Positions 1 through 8,562 of a stretch of 64,000 bases of DNA are shown here, piece by piece (the first letter of the stretch is position 1; every line of letters starts with the position of its first letter). This stretch comes from Sinorhizobium kostiense (lineage in GTDB: Bacteria > Pseudomonadota > Alphaproteobacteria > Rhizobiales > Rhizobiaceae). A model generated the notes under the pieces. That model did not search any database. It saw only the letters and a program-made list of their open reading frames with translations, and was not told where the DNA came from. The stretch covers positions 124,001 through 188,000 of the forward strand of contig NZ_JAGILA010000010.1 in the NCBI RefSeq assembly GCF_017874595.1, in the 5' to 3' direction. The position numbers and the translations under genes are program-made.

Positions 1-741
1 CTGCTCGATGAGATCGGCGAGATTTCGCCGGCCTTTCAAGCGAAACTGTTGCGCGTCTTGCAGGAAGGTGAGCTCGAGCGGGTCGGCGGCACAAAAACAC
101 TCAAAGTGGATGTTCGACTCATATGCGCCACCAACAAAAACCTGGAGACGGCAGTCGCGGATGGGGAGTTCAGGGCCGACCTCTATTACCGAATCAATGT
201 GGTGCCCATATTTTTGCCGCCTCTGCGGGAGCGAAAGGGAGATATTCCACGCCTTGCTAGGGTTTTCCTCGACCAATTCAACAAGGAAAACAATCGCGAT
301 CTCGCATTCACGCCGGCTGCACTCGATCTTTTGTCAAAGTGCTACTTTCCCGGGAACGTCCGAGAGCTCGAAAACTGCGTCCGCAGGACCGCCACTCTCG
401 CGCGCTCGGGGACAATCGTTCCATCAGATTTCTCCTGCCAGAATGGTCAGTGCGCATCTTCAATGCTCTGGACGGGCGCCGACCGTCCGCATGACGGGCA
501 TACGTTCAATGGGCTGGCCATGAGTAGAAGTTTATCGGTCGAATCGCCGATCAGCTTCGGTTACCCCAGCGGGCCTGGCAGCGTAACGGTGACACAAAAT
601 GTAACGGACCGCGAGCTGCTGATCAGTGCGATGGAGAAGGCCGGCTGGGTTCAGGCGAAGGCAGCTCGGATCCTCGGCCTCACACCGCGGCAAGTCGGCT
701 ATGCTTTGCGCCGGCATGGTATAAAGGTGAAGAAAATCTAA
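1..741 (+). CDS. nifA: Nif-specific sigma-54 activator NifA, C-terminal part
   Basis: NifA activates sigma-54 promoters of nitrogen-fixation genes. The frame is open from base 1, so the N-terminal GAF domain and start of the AAA+ domain lie outside the window. Visible are the end of the AAA+ domain (FRADLYYRINV and LPPLRERKGDIP stretches, then FPGNVRELEN), an interdomain linker, and a C-terminal Fis-type helix-turn-helix ending at the stop codon. Four cysteines (codons at bases 340-453) are spaced C-X11-C-X19-C-X4-C. That is the pattern known from oxygen-sensitive rhizobial NifA proteins and absent from the enteric form, so this activator is probably redox/oxygen responsive. It lies directly upstream of nifB in the same direction, as in many rhizobia. 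Confidence 0.95.
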   Translation: MLDEIGEISPAFQAKLLRVLQEGELERVGGTKTLKVDVRLICATNKNLETAVADGEFRADLYYRINVVPIFLPPLRERKGDIPRLARVFLDQFNKENNRDLAFTPAALDLLSKCYFPGNVRELENCVRRTATLARSGTIVPSDFSCQNGQCASSMLWTGADRPHDGHTFNGLAMSRSLSVESPISFGYPSGPGSVTVTQNVTDRELLISAMEKAGWVQAKAARILGLTPRQVGYALRRHGIKVKKI

Positions 742-750
742 GGTCAATGA

Positions 751-767
751 GCCCACTTACGGTGGGC
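751..767 (+). terminator. Possible hairpin after nifA
   Basis: A 6-bp perfect stem (GCCCAC / GTGGGC, 5-base loop) begins 9 bases after the nifA stop. No T-tract follows, so it is a weak candidate for a terminator or mRNA-stabilising hairpin between nifA and the nifB promoter. Confidence 0.3.
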
Positions 768-821
768 GTGGCCACCCCCCTTCCTCAGGCGCGCGGGTCT
801 ATTGATTCAATTCGGCAACTT

Positions 822-837
822 TGTCGCGACTTCGACA
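822..837 (+). promoter_or_regulatory. NifA upstream activator sequence (UAS) of nifB
   Basis: TGTCGCGACTTCGACA fits the NifA-binding consensus TGT-N10-ACA exactly. It lies 72 bases before the -24 element of the nifB promoter, a usual distance for looping activation by NifA with IHF. Confidence 0.85.
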
Positions 838-909
838 AAACTGCCTCAGAACTATTGGCCTAAATCGAACACGAAACTACAAGCCTTTGAATTGACGATT
901 TTATTTGGT

Positions 910-925
910 TGGCACAGCGCTTGCT
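910..925 (+). promoter_or_regulatory. Sigma-54 (-24/-12) promoter of nifB
   Basis: TGGCACAGCGCTTGCT carries the invariant GG (911-912) and GC (923-924) with correct spacing and is a near-perfect TGGCAC-N5-TTGC element. The nifB start follows 39 bases later. Confidence 0.92.
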
Positions 926-963
926 TTTCGGACAACGACCTTACTCACCAATGGAGCTGTTCG

Positions 964-2445
964 ATGAGTACACCGATAATTTCGCTTGAAAGCCTGACCA
1001 ACACGACATCCTCTGGGCAGTTGCTGACAACCGCGAAATCCGGTGGCTGCGCATCCTCCTCCTGCGGCTTTCCCTCAAGACCAGCCGACATGGACTCGGC
1101 CATCTGGGAGAAGATCAAGGATCACCCTTGCTTTTCAGAGGAAGCGCACCACTATTTCGCGCGTATGCACGTCGCAGTAGCGCCAGCGTGTAACATCCAA
1201 TGCAATTACTGCAATCGCAAATATGACTGCGCCAACGAAAGTCGGCCTGGCGTCGTGTCGGAAAAGCTGACAGCGGACCAGGCGCTACGCAAGGTGATTG
1301 CGGTCGCCAACGAAGTGCCGCAGCTTTCCGTTCTCGGCATCGCAGGTCCGGGCGATGCTTGTTACGACTGGAACAAGACAAGGGCGACTTTCGAACGTGT
1401 CGCTCGGGAGATCCCCGACATCAAGCTATGCATTTCCACCAACGGACTTGCCCTGCCGGAGCATGTCGATGAGTTGGCGGAAATGAACGTCAGTCACGTG
1501 ACAATCACCATCAACATGGTTGACCCCGCAGTCGGCGAGAAGATCTATCCGTGGATCTTTTATGGTCATCGCCGCTACACCGGCGTGGATGCTGCGAAAA
1601 TCCTGCATGAGCAGCAGATGTTGGGACTTGAGATGCTGACCGAACGCGGCATCCTCACGAAGATAAATTCGGTGATGATCCCGGGCGTTAATGACCAGCA
1701 CCTGATCGAAGTCAACAAATGGGTCACCGAGCGCGGTGCGTTTCTGCACAACGTCATGCCGCTGATTTCAGACCCTGCACACGGCACATGGTTTGGCCTG
1801 ACCGGACAGCGCGGCCCAAACGCGTTCGAACTGAAGGAGCTTCAGGATCGTCTCGAAGGCGGGGCTAAGCTGATGCGTCACTGTCGACAGTGCCGCGCAG
1901 ATGCAGTCGGCCTGCTCGGCACTGATCGTGGCCAGGAGTTCACGCTCGACCAGATCCCGCTCGAAGTTGCCTACAACGGTGGCAAGCGTCATGCCTATCG
2001 GGAGGTGGTCGCACGCATACGCGATGACCATGTAGCGGCCAAGAACCAGGCGATCACAACTCTTGGATCAGTGAGCGCGCAGGGGACGCTTCAAGTGGCT
2101 GTTGCGACCAAGGGTGGCGGACGCATCAACGAACACTTCGGTCATGCGAAGGAGTTCCAGATTTATGAGGCATCGCAAACAGGGATTAAGTTCGTGGGAC
2201 ACCGCAAAGTCGAGCCGTATTGCCATGGCGGCTGGGGCGAGGATGCGAACCTCGTTGGCATCATCGCTGCACTCGGAGGCATAGACATCGTGCTGTGCGC
2301 TAGGATCGGAGATTGCCCCAAGAATAAGCTCATGGAAGCTGGGATCCGGGCAACCGAGGCCTTTGGCTATGATTACATCGAAACCGCGATCAGCGCTCTT
2401 TATGCCACTGAGTTTGGCGACGACCTATCGCAGGCAACGGCTTGA
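964..2445 (+). CDS. nifB: FeMo-cofactor biosynthesis radical SAM protein NifB
   Basis: NifB makes NifB-co, the Fe-S-carbide core of the FeMo cofactor of nitrogenase. The 493-residue product has the radical-SAM motif C-NIQ-C-NY-C (about residues 76-83). It ends in a NifX-like domain (from about residue 376, with GGGRINEHFGHAKEF) typical of long proteobacterial NifB. The ATG at 964 was chosen because GGAG at 953-956 lies 7 bases upstream and the sigma-54 promoter lies just before it; the frame is open further upstream but that part overlaps the promoter. It is followed by fdxN, nifZ and nifT in one probable transcription unit. No damage is seen. Confidence 0.97.
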   Translation: MSTPIISLESLTNTTSSGQLLTTAKSGGCASSSCGFPSRPADMDSAIWEKIKDHPCFSEEAHHYFARMHVAVAPACNIQCNYCNRKYDCANESRPGVVSEKLTADQALRKVIAVANEVPQLSVLGIAGPGDACYDWNKTRATFERVAREIPDIKLCISTNGLALPEHVDELAEMNVSHVTITINMVDPAVGEKIYPWIFYGHRRYTGVDAAKILHEQQMLGLEMLTERGILTKINSVMIPGVNDQHLIEVNKWVTERGAFLHNVMPLISDPAHGTWFGLTGQRGPNAFELKELQDRLEGGAKLMRHCRQCRADAVGLLGTDRGQEFTLDQIPLEVAYNGGKRHAYREVVARIRDDHVAAKNQAITTLGSVSAQGTLQVAVATKGGGRINEHFGHAKEFQIYEASQTGIKFVGHRKVEPYCHGGWGEDANLVGIIAALGGIDIVLCARIGDCPKNKLMEAGIRATEAFGYDYIETAISALYATEFGDDLSQATA

Positions 2446-2479
2446 GCTCGCCTATCCAGACCCAATCAGGAGTTAATTG

Positions 2480-2674
2480 ATGGCCTTCAAAATCATCGCA
2501 TCCCAATGCACCCAATGCGGCGCTTGCGAGTTCGAATGCCCTTCCGGCGCCATCGAGTTCAAGGGCGAGAACTACGTGATCAATCCTGACAAGTGCACCG
2601 AATGCGAGGGAGTTTTCGAGTTACAGCAATGCGCCTTTGTATGTCCGATGCCGAAGACCTGCGTACCGGCTTAA
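2480..2674 (+). CDS. fdxN: 2[4Fe-4S] ferredoxin FdxN
   Basis: A 64-residue bacterial-type ferredoxin, the customary partner of nifB in rhizobia and needed for fixation in Sinorhizobium. The first cluster motif is [12 protein letters not shown]. The second is [18 protein letters not shown], with the longer loop between cysteines typical of FdxN. AGGAG at 2468-2472 lies 7 bases before the ATG at 2480; a TTG one codon earlier is in frame but badly spaced. The gene lies 34 bases after nifB. It probably supplies electrons for cofactor assembly or nitrogenase. Confidence 0.95.
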   Translation: MAFKIIASQCTQCGACEFECPSGAIEFKGENYVINPDKCTECEGVFELQQCAFVCPMPKTCVPA

Positions 2675-2750
2675 GTCCGGTTCGAATCCGGGCCGCGTGC
2701 GCGACAGGCCTTGGTTTTTCCTGGCAACCCCAACAGTGGAAGGAATGTCG

Positions 2751-3077
2751 ATGGATTCTGGACGCGAAGAGGAGGTCGAAATCCACAATCCTCCACGATT
2801 TATGCCGGGTGAGAGAGTTTGTGCCACACGCCACATAAGAAATGACGGCACCTATCCCGGGAAGGAGATCGGAGAACGCCTCGTCAGGAAAGGCGACGCG
2901 GGCTTTGTGCGCGATGTAGGCACCTTTCTCCAGCAGTTCTACATCTATGCCGTCGAATGGATTGATCGCGGCATCGTCGTTGGAATGCGTACGCGTGAAC
3001 TGAGGAGCCTCAAGGAGACCTCAACCCGGAAAACGACTGAATGCGCCAGGGGTGTCAACGAAGGAAAAGCCAGATGA
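2751..3077 (+). CDS. nifZ: Nitrogenase maturation protein NifZ
   Basis: A 108-residue NifZ family protein, which assists P-cluster formation of the MoFe protein. Recognisable family stretches are PPRFMPGERV, IRNDGTYPGKEIG, LVRKGDAGFVRDVGTFLQ and YAVEWID. The ATG at 2751 is preferred because GGAAGGA ends 6 bases upstream, whereas the ATG at 2745 would abut that ribosome site. The stop overlaps the start of nifT (ATGA), implying translational coupling. Confidence 0.93.
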   Translation: MDSGREEEVEIHNPPRFMPGERVCATRHIRNDGTYPGKEIGERLVRKGDAGFVRDVGTFLQQFYIYAVEWIDRGIVVGMRTRELRSLKETSTRKTTECARGVNEGKAR

Positions 3078-3304
3078 AGGTAACGATCCGCAGAAGCGGC
3101 AGCGCCTTGTCAGCGTATGTTCCCAAGAAGGATCTCGAAGAGCCCATCGTCAAGGTTGAGAACGAAGGCCTCTGGGGCGGTTTTGTGGTGCTCAGAAATG
3201 GCTGGCGGCTCTTACTGCCCGACCTTCCGGAAGACACCCGCCTACCCGTCACCGTCGAGGCAAAGAAGATCGTAAATGATGCCGCGCAAGAGGAAACATC
3301 ATGA
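3074..3304 (+). CDS. nifT: NifT/FixU family protein
   Basis: A 76-residue NifT/FixU protein, a small nif-cluster product whose exact role is unsettled. The family core is visible: MKVTIRR at the start, YVPKKDLEE, then GLWGGFVVLRNGWRL and LPVTVEAKKI. The start codon overlaps the nifZ stop by 4 bases and an AAGGAAAAG ribosome site lies within the nifZ 3' end. It closes the nifB-fdxN-nifZ-nifT unit. Confidence 0.93.
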   Translation: MKVTIRRSGSALSAYVPKKDLEEPIVKVENEGLWGGFVVLRNGWRLLLPDLPEDTRLPVTVEAKKIVNDAAQEETS

Positions 3305-3608
3305 ATACAAACACTGCCTTCCGCGCGTGTTATCGTTCGGAACAGCCATGACGAACACGTCTTGACCCGGCGCGGATGAAGCTGCGGTCTTGAACGGTTC
3401 GACAGCGCTGTTGCCTCCGATCTCCTTGGCGGCTTGTGGCCATCTTGCCTTGGAGCATCCGTTCCCCCTCGCCGTCGGTGCGCCATTCGCAAGCATAACC
3501 ACCCGCCGCAGCGCCTCTGCCGGTCGAAGGGCGCCGAACATCACCTCGGCGCAATCGGCCCCGCGGGAGTTGCGCGGCGCCCGAGCCCCGCTAAGGAAGG
3601 AGCCCACC

Positions 3609-3923
3609 ATGACTGCTGCAAAGGCAGGTATCCTGCGCACTGGGGAACTGAAGTCTGCGATCGGCGCGCCGATTGGCACACGCGAAGTTTCGACCAGCAT
3701 GATCAAGGGCATCACCGTCTTCGGCCTTGGCGCTCCAATCGACCTGCACAAGCGTGATTGCGAAGATAACGTGATGGTTGCCTACGCCAAGCGATCGCAA
3801 AGATCGGGGCCGTCTGGCTTGTTCCAAACGATGCGGCGGCCGCACCGCTTCATCAAGCCGCTCGGCAATGCAATTGACGCGCGTTTTGGTCGCGCACCAA
3901 CGTCAGGCAATCCGAGACTGTGA
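3609..3923 (+). CDS. Unrecognised 104-residue ORF
   Basis: An ATG preceded by AAGGAAGGAG opens a 104-codon frame. The first 60 residues look protein-like (GAPIGTREVSTSM and GITVFGLGAPIDLHKRD). The second half is rich in Arg, Ser and Pro and may be out of frame, so this could be the remnant of a larger gene. It ends 13 bases before the AbrB-type pseudogene, in the same direction. No family is recognised. The 300 bases between nifT and this ORF show nothing clear beyond a 16-codon frame overlapping the nifT stop. Confidence 0.3.
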   Translation: MTAAKAGILRTGELKSAIGAPIGTREVSTSMIKGITVFGLGAPIDLHKRDCEDNVMVAYAKRSQRSGPSGLFQTMRRPHRFIKPLGNAIDARFGRAPTSGNPRL

Positions 3924-3936
3924 CGACCTATGGCCG

Positions 3937-4981
3937 ATGATGCTTAAGAAGGGTGCGCCAATTGCCAAGTTTGCCGGGACACTCGCGCTGGGCGCGCTTG
4001 GCGGCTGGTTGATGCGGCATTTCGATATGCCGCTCGCCTGGCTCAACGGCGCGATCATCGCGACAGGCTTGGGTGCGCTGTTCAGGTTGCCGGTGGCGAT
4101 TCCACCCTTCGCTCGAGCGCCAACGACCGCTGCGATCGGTGCCATGCTCGGAACGTCGTTCTCGCCTGCGATGTTCGAGCATGCCGGTTCATGGCTGTTG
4201 TCGCTCGGTGGTCTGGCGGTGTTCATAGCGGCCGAGGGCGCACTGGTCTACATCTACTTCCGGCGCCGGATTCGACCACCCCACAGCCTACTTCTCGGCA
4301 ATGCCGGGAGGTCTCGTCGGCATGGCGACACTCGGCCTGGAACGTGGCGGCGACGAGAAGATGATCGCGCTCGCCCAGGCCGCCCGGATCATCTTGGTGA
4401 CACTTGCCTTGCCGTTCCTGATTCGGAGCGTCACCGGAGTTGCGCCGGATCTTTCCGGGGGGGCCGCTTTCATTCCGCTCTCAAGCGTCCACACTAATGA
4501 CGTTCTGTGGTTCTCCGTGGCTGTTTTGTTTGGCGTGGCTGCCGGAATATTGCTGCGCCTGCCAGCGCGGTATCTGCTTGGTCCCATGTCGGCAAGTGCC
4601 ATCATGCATGTTACGGGCTTGACGCATTTCGAGCTGCCGACTGCCGCACGCGCCGCGGCGCAGATCCTCATCGGAGCGACGATCGGCTGCCGTTTCGCAA
4701 TGGCGTCGCCGAGAAAGATCATGGCAGTCATCGGCCTGTCGTTCGGTTCCACAATCCTGCTTCTGTCCGTGACGCTCGCCTTCGCGGGCTTTCTCTCCTT
4801 TCTCACAGGAGACCGGTTCACCGCTCTCATACTCGCCTACTCGCCGGGAAGTGTCGCAGAAGTGAGCCTCATTGCTTTGTCGCTCGGGGTCGAAATCCCG
4901 TTCGTCGTCGTCCATCAGATCGTCCGTCTCTTTCTTGTAATAGGAGGAGCGGCGGCCGTGTTTCGTTGGATGAAGCGCTAA
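3937..4981 (+). pseudogene. AbrB-family (duplicated-domain) membrane transporter, frameshifted
   Basis: Two consecutive frames together give one multi-spanning membrane protein of the AbrB/ammonia-monooxygenase-like transporter family (about 350 residues, not the AbrB DNA-binding protein). The first frame (from 3937) has LGALGGWLMRHFDMPLAWL. The second (entered near 4255-4275) resumes at GFDHPTAYFSAMPGGL and runs to 4981 with further helices. The break is a one-base shift after YIYFRRR. Substrate is unknown; relatives are often called small-molecule or compatible-solute permeases. The gene is probably non-functional unless the shift is a sequencing error. Confidence 0.65.
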
Positions 4982-5005
4982 AGACTCTAGCATTGCCTGC
5001 TATCG

Positions 5006-5489
5006 CTATGTAGCCTCACGTGGTATCTCAAATGGGCGTGCCGTGCGGAGGATGGGTGGTACCTTCGCCCGCGTCCTCCCCAATCCTGACGCGCGAGCAG
5101 ACTTGGAGCGCTCACGGGCATAGCTCGGAGCGGCCATCGGGTAATCAGCCGGGAGTCTCCATTTCCGGCGATATTGTTCGGGCGTCAGCCCCGTATTTCG
5201 TCATCAGGTGCCGTCGCAACAATTTGAACTTTTTGCCGTCTTCCAGGCAGATAATGAAATCTTCCGTAACCGCCTTCCTGACCGGCACTGCGGGGCGCCG
5301 CCGTTCTTGGACGACAGGCTGCTGCGTGGCTTGCAATGTTCGAGAGGCACCCCTCAGCGCCGCATAAGTTTGCTCGATCACACATGGTAGATCGCCAATC
5401 GAAACGACATTGCGGATCAGATAAGCCGCGACAATGCGGCCGGTAAGCTCGAGATTTTGCTCATCGGCCTCCGAGCGCGGTCTCGTCAT
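5006..5489 (-). pseudogene. MucR/Ros-family transcriptional regulator, frameshifted
   Basis: MucR/Ros proteins repress exopolysaccharide, motility and virulence genes in rhizobia. The N-terminal part (ELTGRIVAAYLIRNVVSIGDLP, then AVPVRKAV) and the DNA-binding core FKLLRRHLMTKYG are clear. An extra G in a GGGG run near 5195 shifts the frame. Without it the frame continues LTPEQYRRKWRLPADYPM, the usual MucR C-terminus, to a stop at 5006. The zinc finger is also degenerate: the second Cys is Asp (CLEDGKKF) and the distal His is missing, as in the zinc-less Ml proteins described from M. loti. GGGAG lies 7 bases before the ATG. Confidence 0.75.
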
Positions 5490-5883
5490 TGCTCTTCTCC
5501 CGTCAAATTGGTGCCCGGCCGAAGGTAACGCACCAGCCCGAGGGAACTCGGATTAGCACGTTCATGGATAGCGCAAACAATGCGACAGAGAGGAGTGAGG
5601 CTGAGGTGTTCAGACCCGGCAATCCGTTCCGTTACCTGGATTTCGCTCCAGGTCGCGGTACAGTCTCTATCACATCCGCGCTGTTTTCGTTCAGATAAGC
5701 CCCCTTCTTGCGACACCTTCGGTGTGGTCAAATTCGCTCGTTAATGCGGCGTTCGGGGATCCGTTTTGATCTCACCCATTCAACCAAGGATGCGAGAGTT
5801 GCAGTTGCCTTGGTCCAATCCAGCTCACTGCCGCAGCACTCGGCGGGCAGCGAAATTCTTGACTTCGTCGAGCACCATGGCAC
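5490..5883. other. Intergenic stretch, nothing recognised
   Basis: 394 bases between the MucR-type and luciferase-like genes. Only short frames without family resemblance are present, and no clear promoter or terminator was found. Confidence 0.4.
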
Positions 5884-6906
5884 TCAGCCAACCATTAATT
5901 CCGATTGAATAGTCATTGCGGTGTACAGCGAAGCATCCAAAGGCAAATCCCCAAACGCGACCTGACAAAGGAGATAGTTGGCGCCCGCCTCGTCCAGTTG
6001 ATCAAGCAGAGTCCGCCGGACAACAGCCGCCGTTCCCACCACGCACAATTCGCTTTCGATCGCTGCATCGAAGGTCAGGGGCAGATTTGGTGGAACTGGG
6101 ATCGCATTGAGCTCGTACAGGAATTTGAAACTTTTAAGCCATCGTTCGAAAGCAGGAGCCGCGAGCGCATATGCATGGTTTGCAGACTGCCCGACCACAA
6201 TCATGCGAAGCAAGCCAAGAAATGACGCTTGGTTGTTCGCGTCAATGTTGTGTCCTTCCTCGGAGCGGAAAGCGTCAGTAATCTTGCGAACAATCGAAGC
6301 GGGTCCCACACACGCGATATTTGCGCCGTTTGCAGCGGCCCAGCGCGCGGACTCGGGTCGGGTAGTGGCGATCCAAGTCGGCGGGTGCGGACGTTGATGA
6401 GGCTCCAAGGTCAAGGGGACGTTGTTTACCTCAAAATGGTGGCCACGGTAGGAAAGAGTGCTGCCCCTCATCGCCTGCATCAGGATTTCACTGGCTTCGA
6501 GATAACGTCCTTGCACCGCATCCGCATCTATCCCGAAGTAACCTAGCTCGACCGGAAGAGAGCCGCGCCCTATGCCTAACTCGGCTCTACCGCCGCTCAA
6601 ATGGTCAAGCATGCAGATCTCCTCAAACGCGCGCAGCGGATGGCAGAGGCTAAGCAGCATGACAAGGGGGCCAAGACGAAGTTGGCGGGTGCGCTGCGCG
6701 ACGCTCGACAAGAACACATTCGGCGATGGGCCTCTCCCATGCGGCGAACAATGGTGCTCCGCTAGGTGGTAAGCATAAAAGCCGAGCCGATCACACGCTT
6801 CCGCTAGGCTGAGGCGGTCTGCGTATTGCCGTGCAATGGCGCTACCGTCCTCGTCCAAATGGTCGAATATGCCGAAAGCTAGCTTTGAAGGAAGGGCTTT
6901 TCTCAT
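5884..6906 (-). CDS. y4wF: Luciferase-like flavin-dependent monooxygenase (y4wF-like)
   Basis: A 340-residue LLM-class flavin oxidoreductase using reduced FMN and O2. Family features are YHLAEHHCSPHGRGPSPNVFL near residues 45-70 (the HH/G segment of bacterial luciferases), RLGPLVMLLSLCHPLRAFEEICMLD, then LSGGRAELGIGRGSLP. It lies downstream of, and in the same direction as, the HisC-like aminotransferase with a nod box. This order matches y4wE-y4wF of Rhizobium sp. NGR234, where the nod-box-controlled y4wEFG locus is required for indole-3-acetic acid synthesis. A role in a tryptophan-to-IAA route is therefore likely but inferred. No y4wG equivalent was identified. Confidence 0.75.
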   Translation of the reverse strand: MRKALPSKLAFGIFDHLDEDGSAIARQYADRLSLAEACDRLGFYAYHLAEHHCSPHGRGPSPNVFLSSVAQRTRQLRLGPLVMLLSLCHPLRAFEEICMLDHLSGGRAELGIGRGSLPVELGYFGIDADAVQGRYLEASEILMQAMRGSTLSYRGHHFEVNNVPLTLEPHQRPHPPTWIATTRPESARWAAANGANIACVGPASIVRKITDAFRSEEGHNIDANNQASFLGLLRMIVVGQSANHAYALAAPAFERWLKSFKFLYELNAIPVPPNLPLTFDAAIESELCVVGTAAVVRRTLLDQLDEAGANYLLCQVAFGDLPLDASLYTAMTIQSELMVG

Positions 6907-7327
6907 TCTACCGTCTCCGACTTTGTCCCGGGAGCCCCCGGACCTTGATCCAAGAGAAATAAGACTTGGGGCCTTTCTTGGCCGGACATCACGACCCGCT
7001 GCTTTTGGGTGGCGCCGTCGGAAGCCAGATCTTTGAAGCTGACGGCATTACGGGCACACGTCCTTGCATGATCGGCTATTGCTCAACACCTCTTCAGCAC
7101 TCCTGCCGACGAACACCTCCTGGCTCCAGCGGTCTTGTTCAGGTTTTGCAGTCTGAATGGAGGGACGCCTTGACGTGGATTCGTGCAAGCGGCCGGCTAT
7201 GCAGCTTGGCTTGATCCCCGCGGGAGTGGGTAGGCTGGTCAACTCTGTGAGGAGATCATTCTTGCAGTCGCTGCTCTCTGTCCGTGTCAGGGTCTTTGCA
7301 CGCGTAAGAGAGCAAAGCCTGAAGCTG
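6907..7327. other. Gap inside the probable y4wE-y4wF unit
   Basis: 421 bases between the two minus-strand genes. No convincing ORF is seen on the minus strand, and no second nod box or -24/-12 element, so the downstream monooxygenase probably depends on transcription from the nod box at 8515-8562. Confidence 0.35.
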
Positions 7328-8434
7328 CTATACGGCCGATCTTCGAGACGTCTCAGCTCCCAAAATGTCCTCGACAGCTGCAAGAAACGCGTCCATTTGT
7401 GGTTTTGTCCCGATGCTGACGCGAATGCAATCTTCCAAACCTTCATCAGGAAGGACGGCCACCAGTATCTTTTTCTGTTTCAAGCAGGTTTGCCACCAAG
7501 TGCCGTCTCGTCCTGCCGGCACACGGACCAGCAAGAAGTTCGTATGCGAGGGCGTTACAGAGAACCCAAGTTGGGACAGCGCGAAGTTCACACGCACTCT
7601 CTCATACTTAATGTGTCTGTGGTTTTCAGCGTAGGCGGTGCGGTGGGCAAGGATACTGACGCCAACCGCATGACCGATCACATTCATGTTGAACATGTTC
7701 TGCATGTTGCGCAGCCTGCCTATAACCTCAGGATGACCGAGGCCGAAGCCAACGCGAATCCCGGCCGCCGCATAGCTCTTCGAAAACGTTCTTAAGACTA
7801 GAAGGTTCGAATAGCGGTTAATCAGACGCAGAGCGTTGTCGGGCGCGAAGTCCACATAGGCTTCATCCAGTACGATCAACCGGTCAGATTGTGCAACGAG
7901 GCTTTCAATATGCGCAATTGGCACAAATGTACCGGTCGGGTTGTTGGGATTAGCCAGCAAAACGAACTTGGCCTCCTTTGCAGGACCGAAAAGCAATTCG
8001 CGTATCGGCAACAAGCAAGTTTCGCCCCATTTGATTTCAAGCAATCGGGCACCTTGCAAAAGCGCGAGCTTGTGGTTGTATGCAAAGCCAGGGGCCAACA
8101 TCGCGACACTGTCACCCGGATCAAGGAATGCCCTATATATGAGCGAAAGAAGTTCGGACGATCCGTTACCGGCGATCACCTGATCCGTGGAAAGATTATA
8201 TGACGCCGCAGCGGCTTCCCTCAAGCTGGTGTTGTCATCCTCTGGGTACAGATACTGTCGCTCGAGAGCAGCAAGAGCGCTTTGCATTACCGCTGCTGGC
8301 AATGCAAATGGATTCTCATTTGTGTTTAGCTTGACACATCCGGCATCTGGTGCCGGACTGGAGGGAAGCGAATTCAGCTGTCTGTGCACTGCCGAAAGAG
8401 ACGAAAGTACGCTTTGCAATTTTGCATCAGACAT
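7328..8434 (-). CDS. y4wE: HisC-like class I/II aminotransferase (y4wE-like)
   Basis: A 368-residue PLP enzyme of the histidinol-phosphate aminotransferase family. Visible are LNTNENPFALP, AGNGSSELLSLIYRAFLDPGD, ANPNNPTGT, DEAYVDFA and the PLP-lysine segment RTFSKSYAAAGIRVGF. GGGAGAAAAT precedes the ATG. A nod box starts about 80 bases upstream, so it should be induced by NodD and flavonoids. That setting fits y4wE of NGR234 (IAA synthesis by an aromatic aminotransferase step) better than a housekeeping hisC, though a symbiotic hisC copy cannot be excluded by sequence alone. No damage is seen. Confidence 0.85.
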   Translation of the reverse strand: MSDAKLQSVLSSLSAVHRQLNSLPSSPAPDAGCVKLNTNENPFALPAAVMQSALAALERQYLYPEDDNTSLREAAAASYNLSTDQVIAGNGSSELLSLIYRAFLDPGDSVAMLAPGFAYNHKLALLQGARLLEIKWGETCLLPIRELLFGPAKEAKFVLLANPNNPTGTFVPIAHIESLVAQSDRLIVLDEAYVDFAPDNALRLINRYSNLLVLRTFSKSYAAAGIRVGFGLGHPEVIGRLRNMQNMFNMNVIGHAVGVSILAHRTAYAENHRHIKYERVRVNFALSQLGFSVTPSHTNFLLVRVPAGRDGTWWQTCLKQKKILVAVLPDEGLEDCIRVSIGTKPQMDAFLAAVEDILGAETSRRSAV

Positions 8435-8514
8435 ATTTTCTCCCTTTCAGTCGCAGAGGGCAGTCGTGCTTTTACTGGCCTTAACCTGATGGAGTTTCTC
8501 TATTACAGTCCTAT

Positions 8515-8562
8515 CGCTTAGTAAAATCGATTGATTTCATCGCAGCTATTGATGTCACGGAT
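8515..8562 (-). promoter_or_regulatory. nod box upstream of the HisC-like gene
   Basis: Read on the minus strand the site starts ATCCGT and ends AATCGATTTTACTAAGC, with ATG-AAATC in the middle, at the exact spacing of the nod box consensus (ATCCAY-N6-GATG-N6-ATC-N-AAAC-AATC-R-ATTTTACC). The 3' half is strongest; the GATG quarter is degenerate (AATA). It lies 80 bases before the aminotransferase ATG. Confidence 0.85.

Noticed and set aside
802-963. 54-codon N-terminal extension of nifB
   Set aside because: It would overlap the NifA site and sigma-54 promoter and has no ribosome site; the ATG at 964 has GGAG at proper distance and the family start.
1264-1285. tts-box-like GTCAGCTTTTCC on the minus strand
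   Set aside because: Only the first half matches the tts box, and it lies inside nifB coding sequence.
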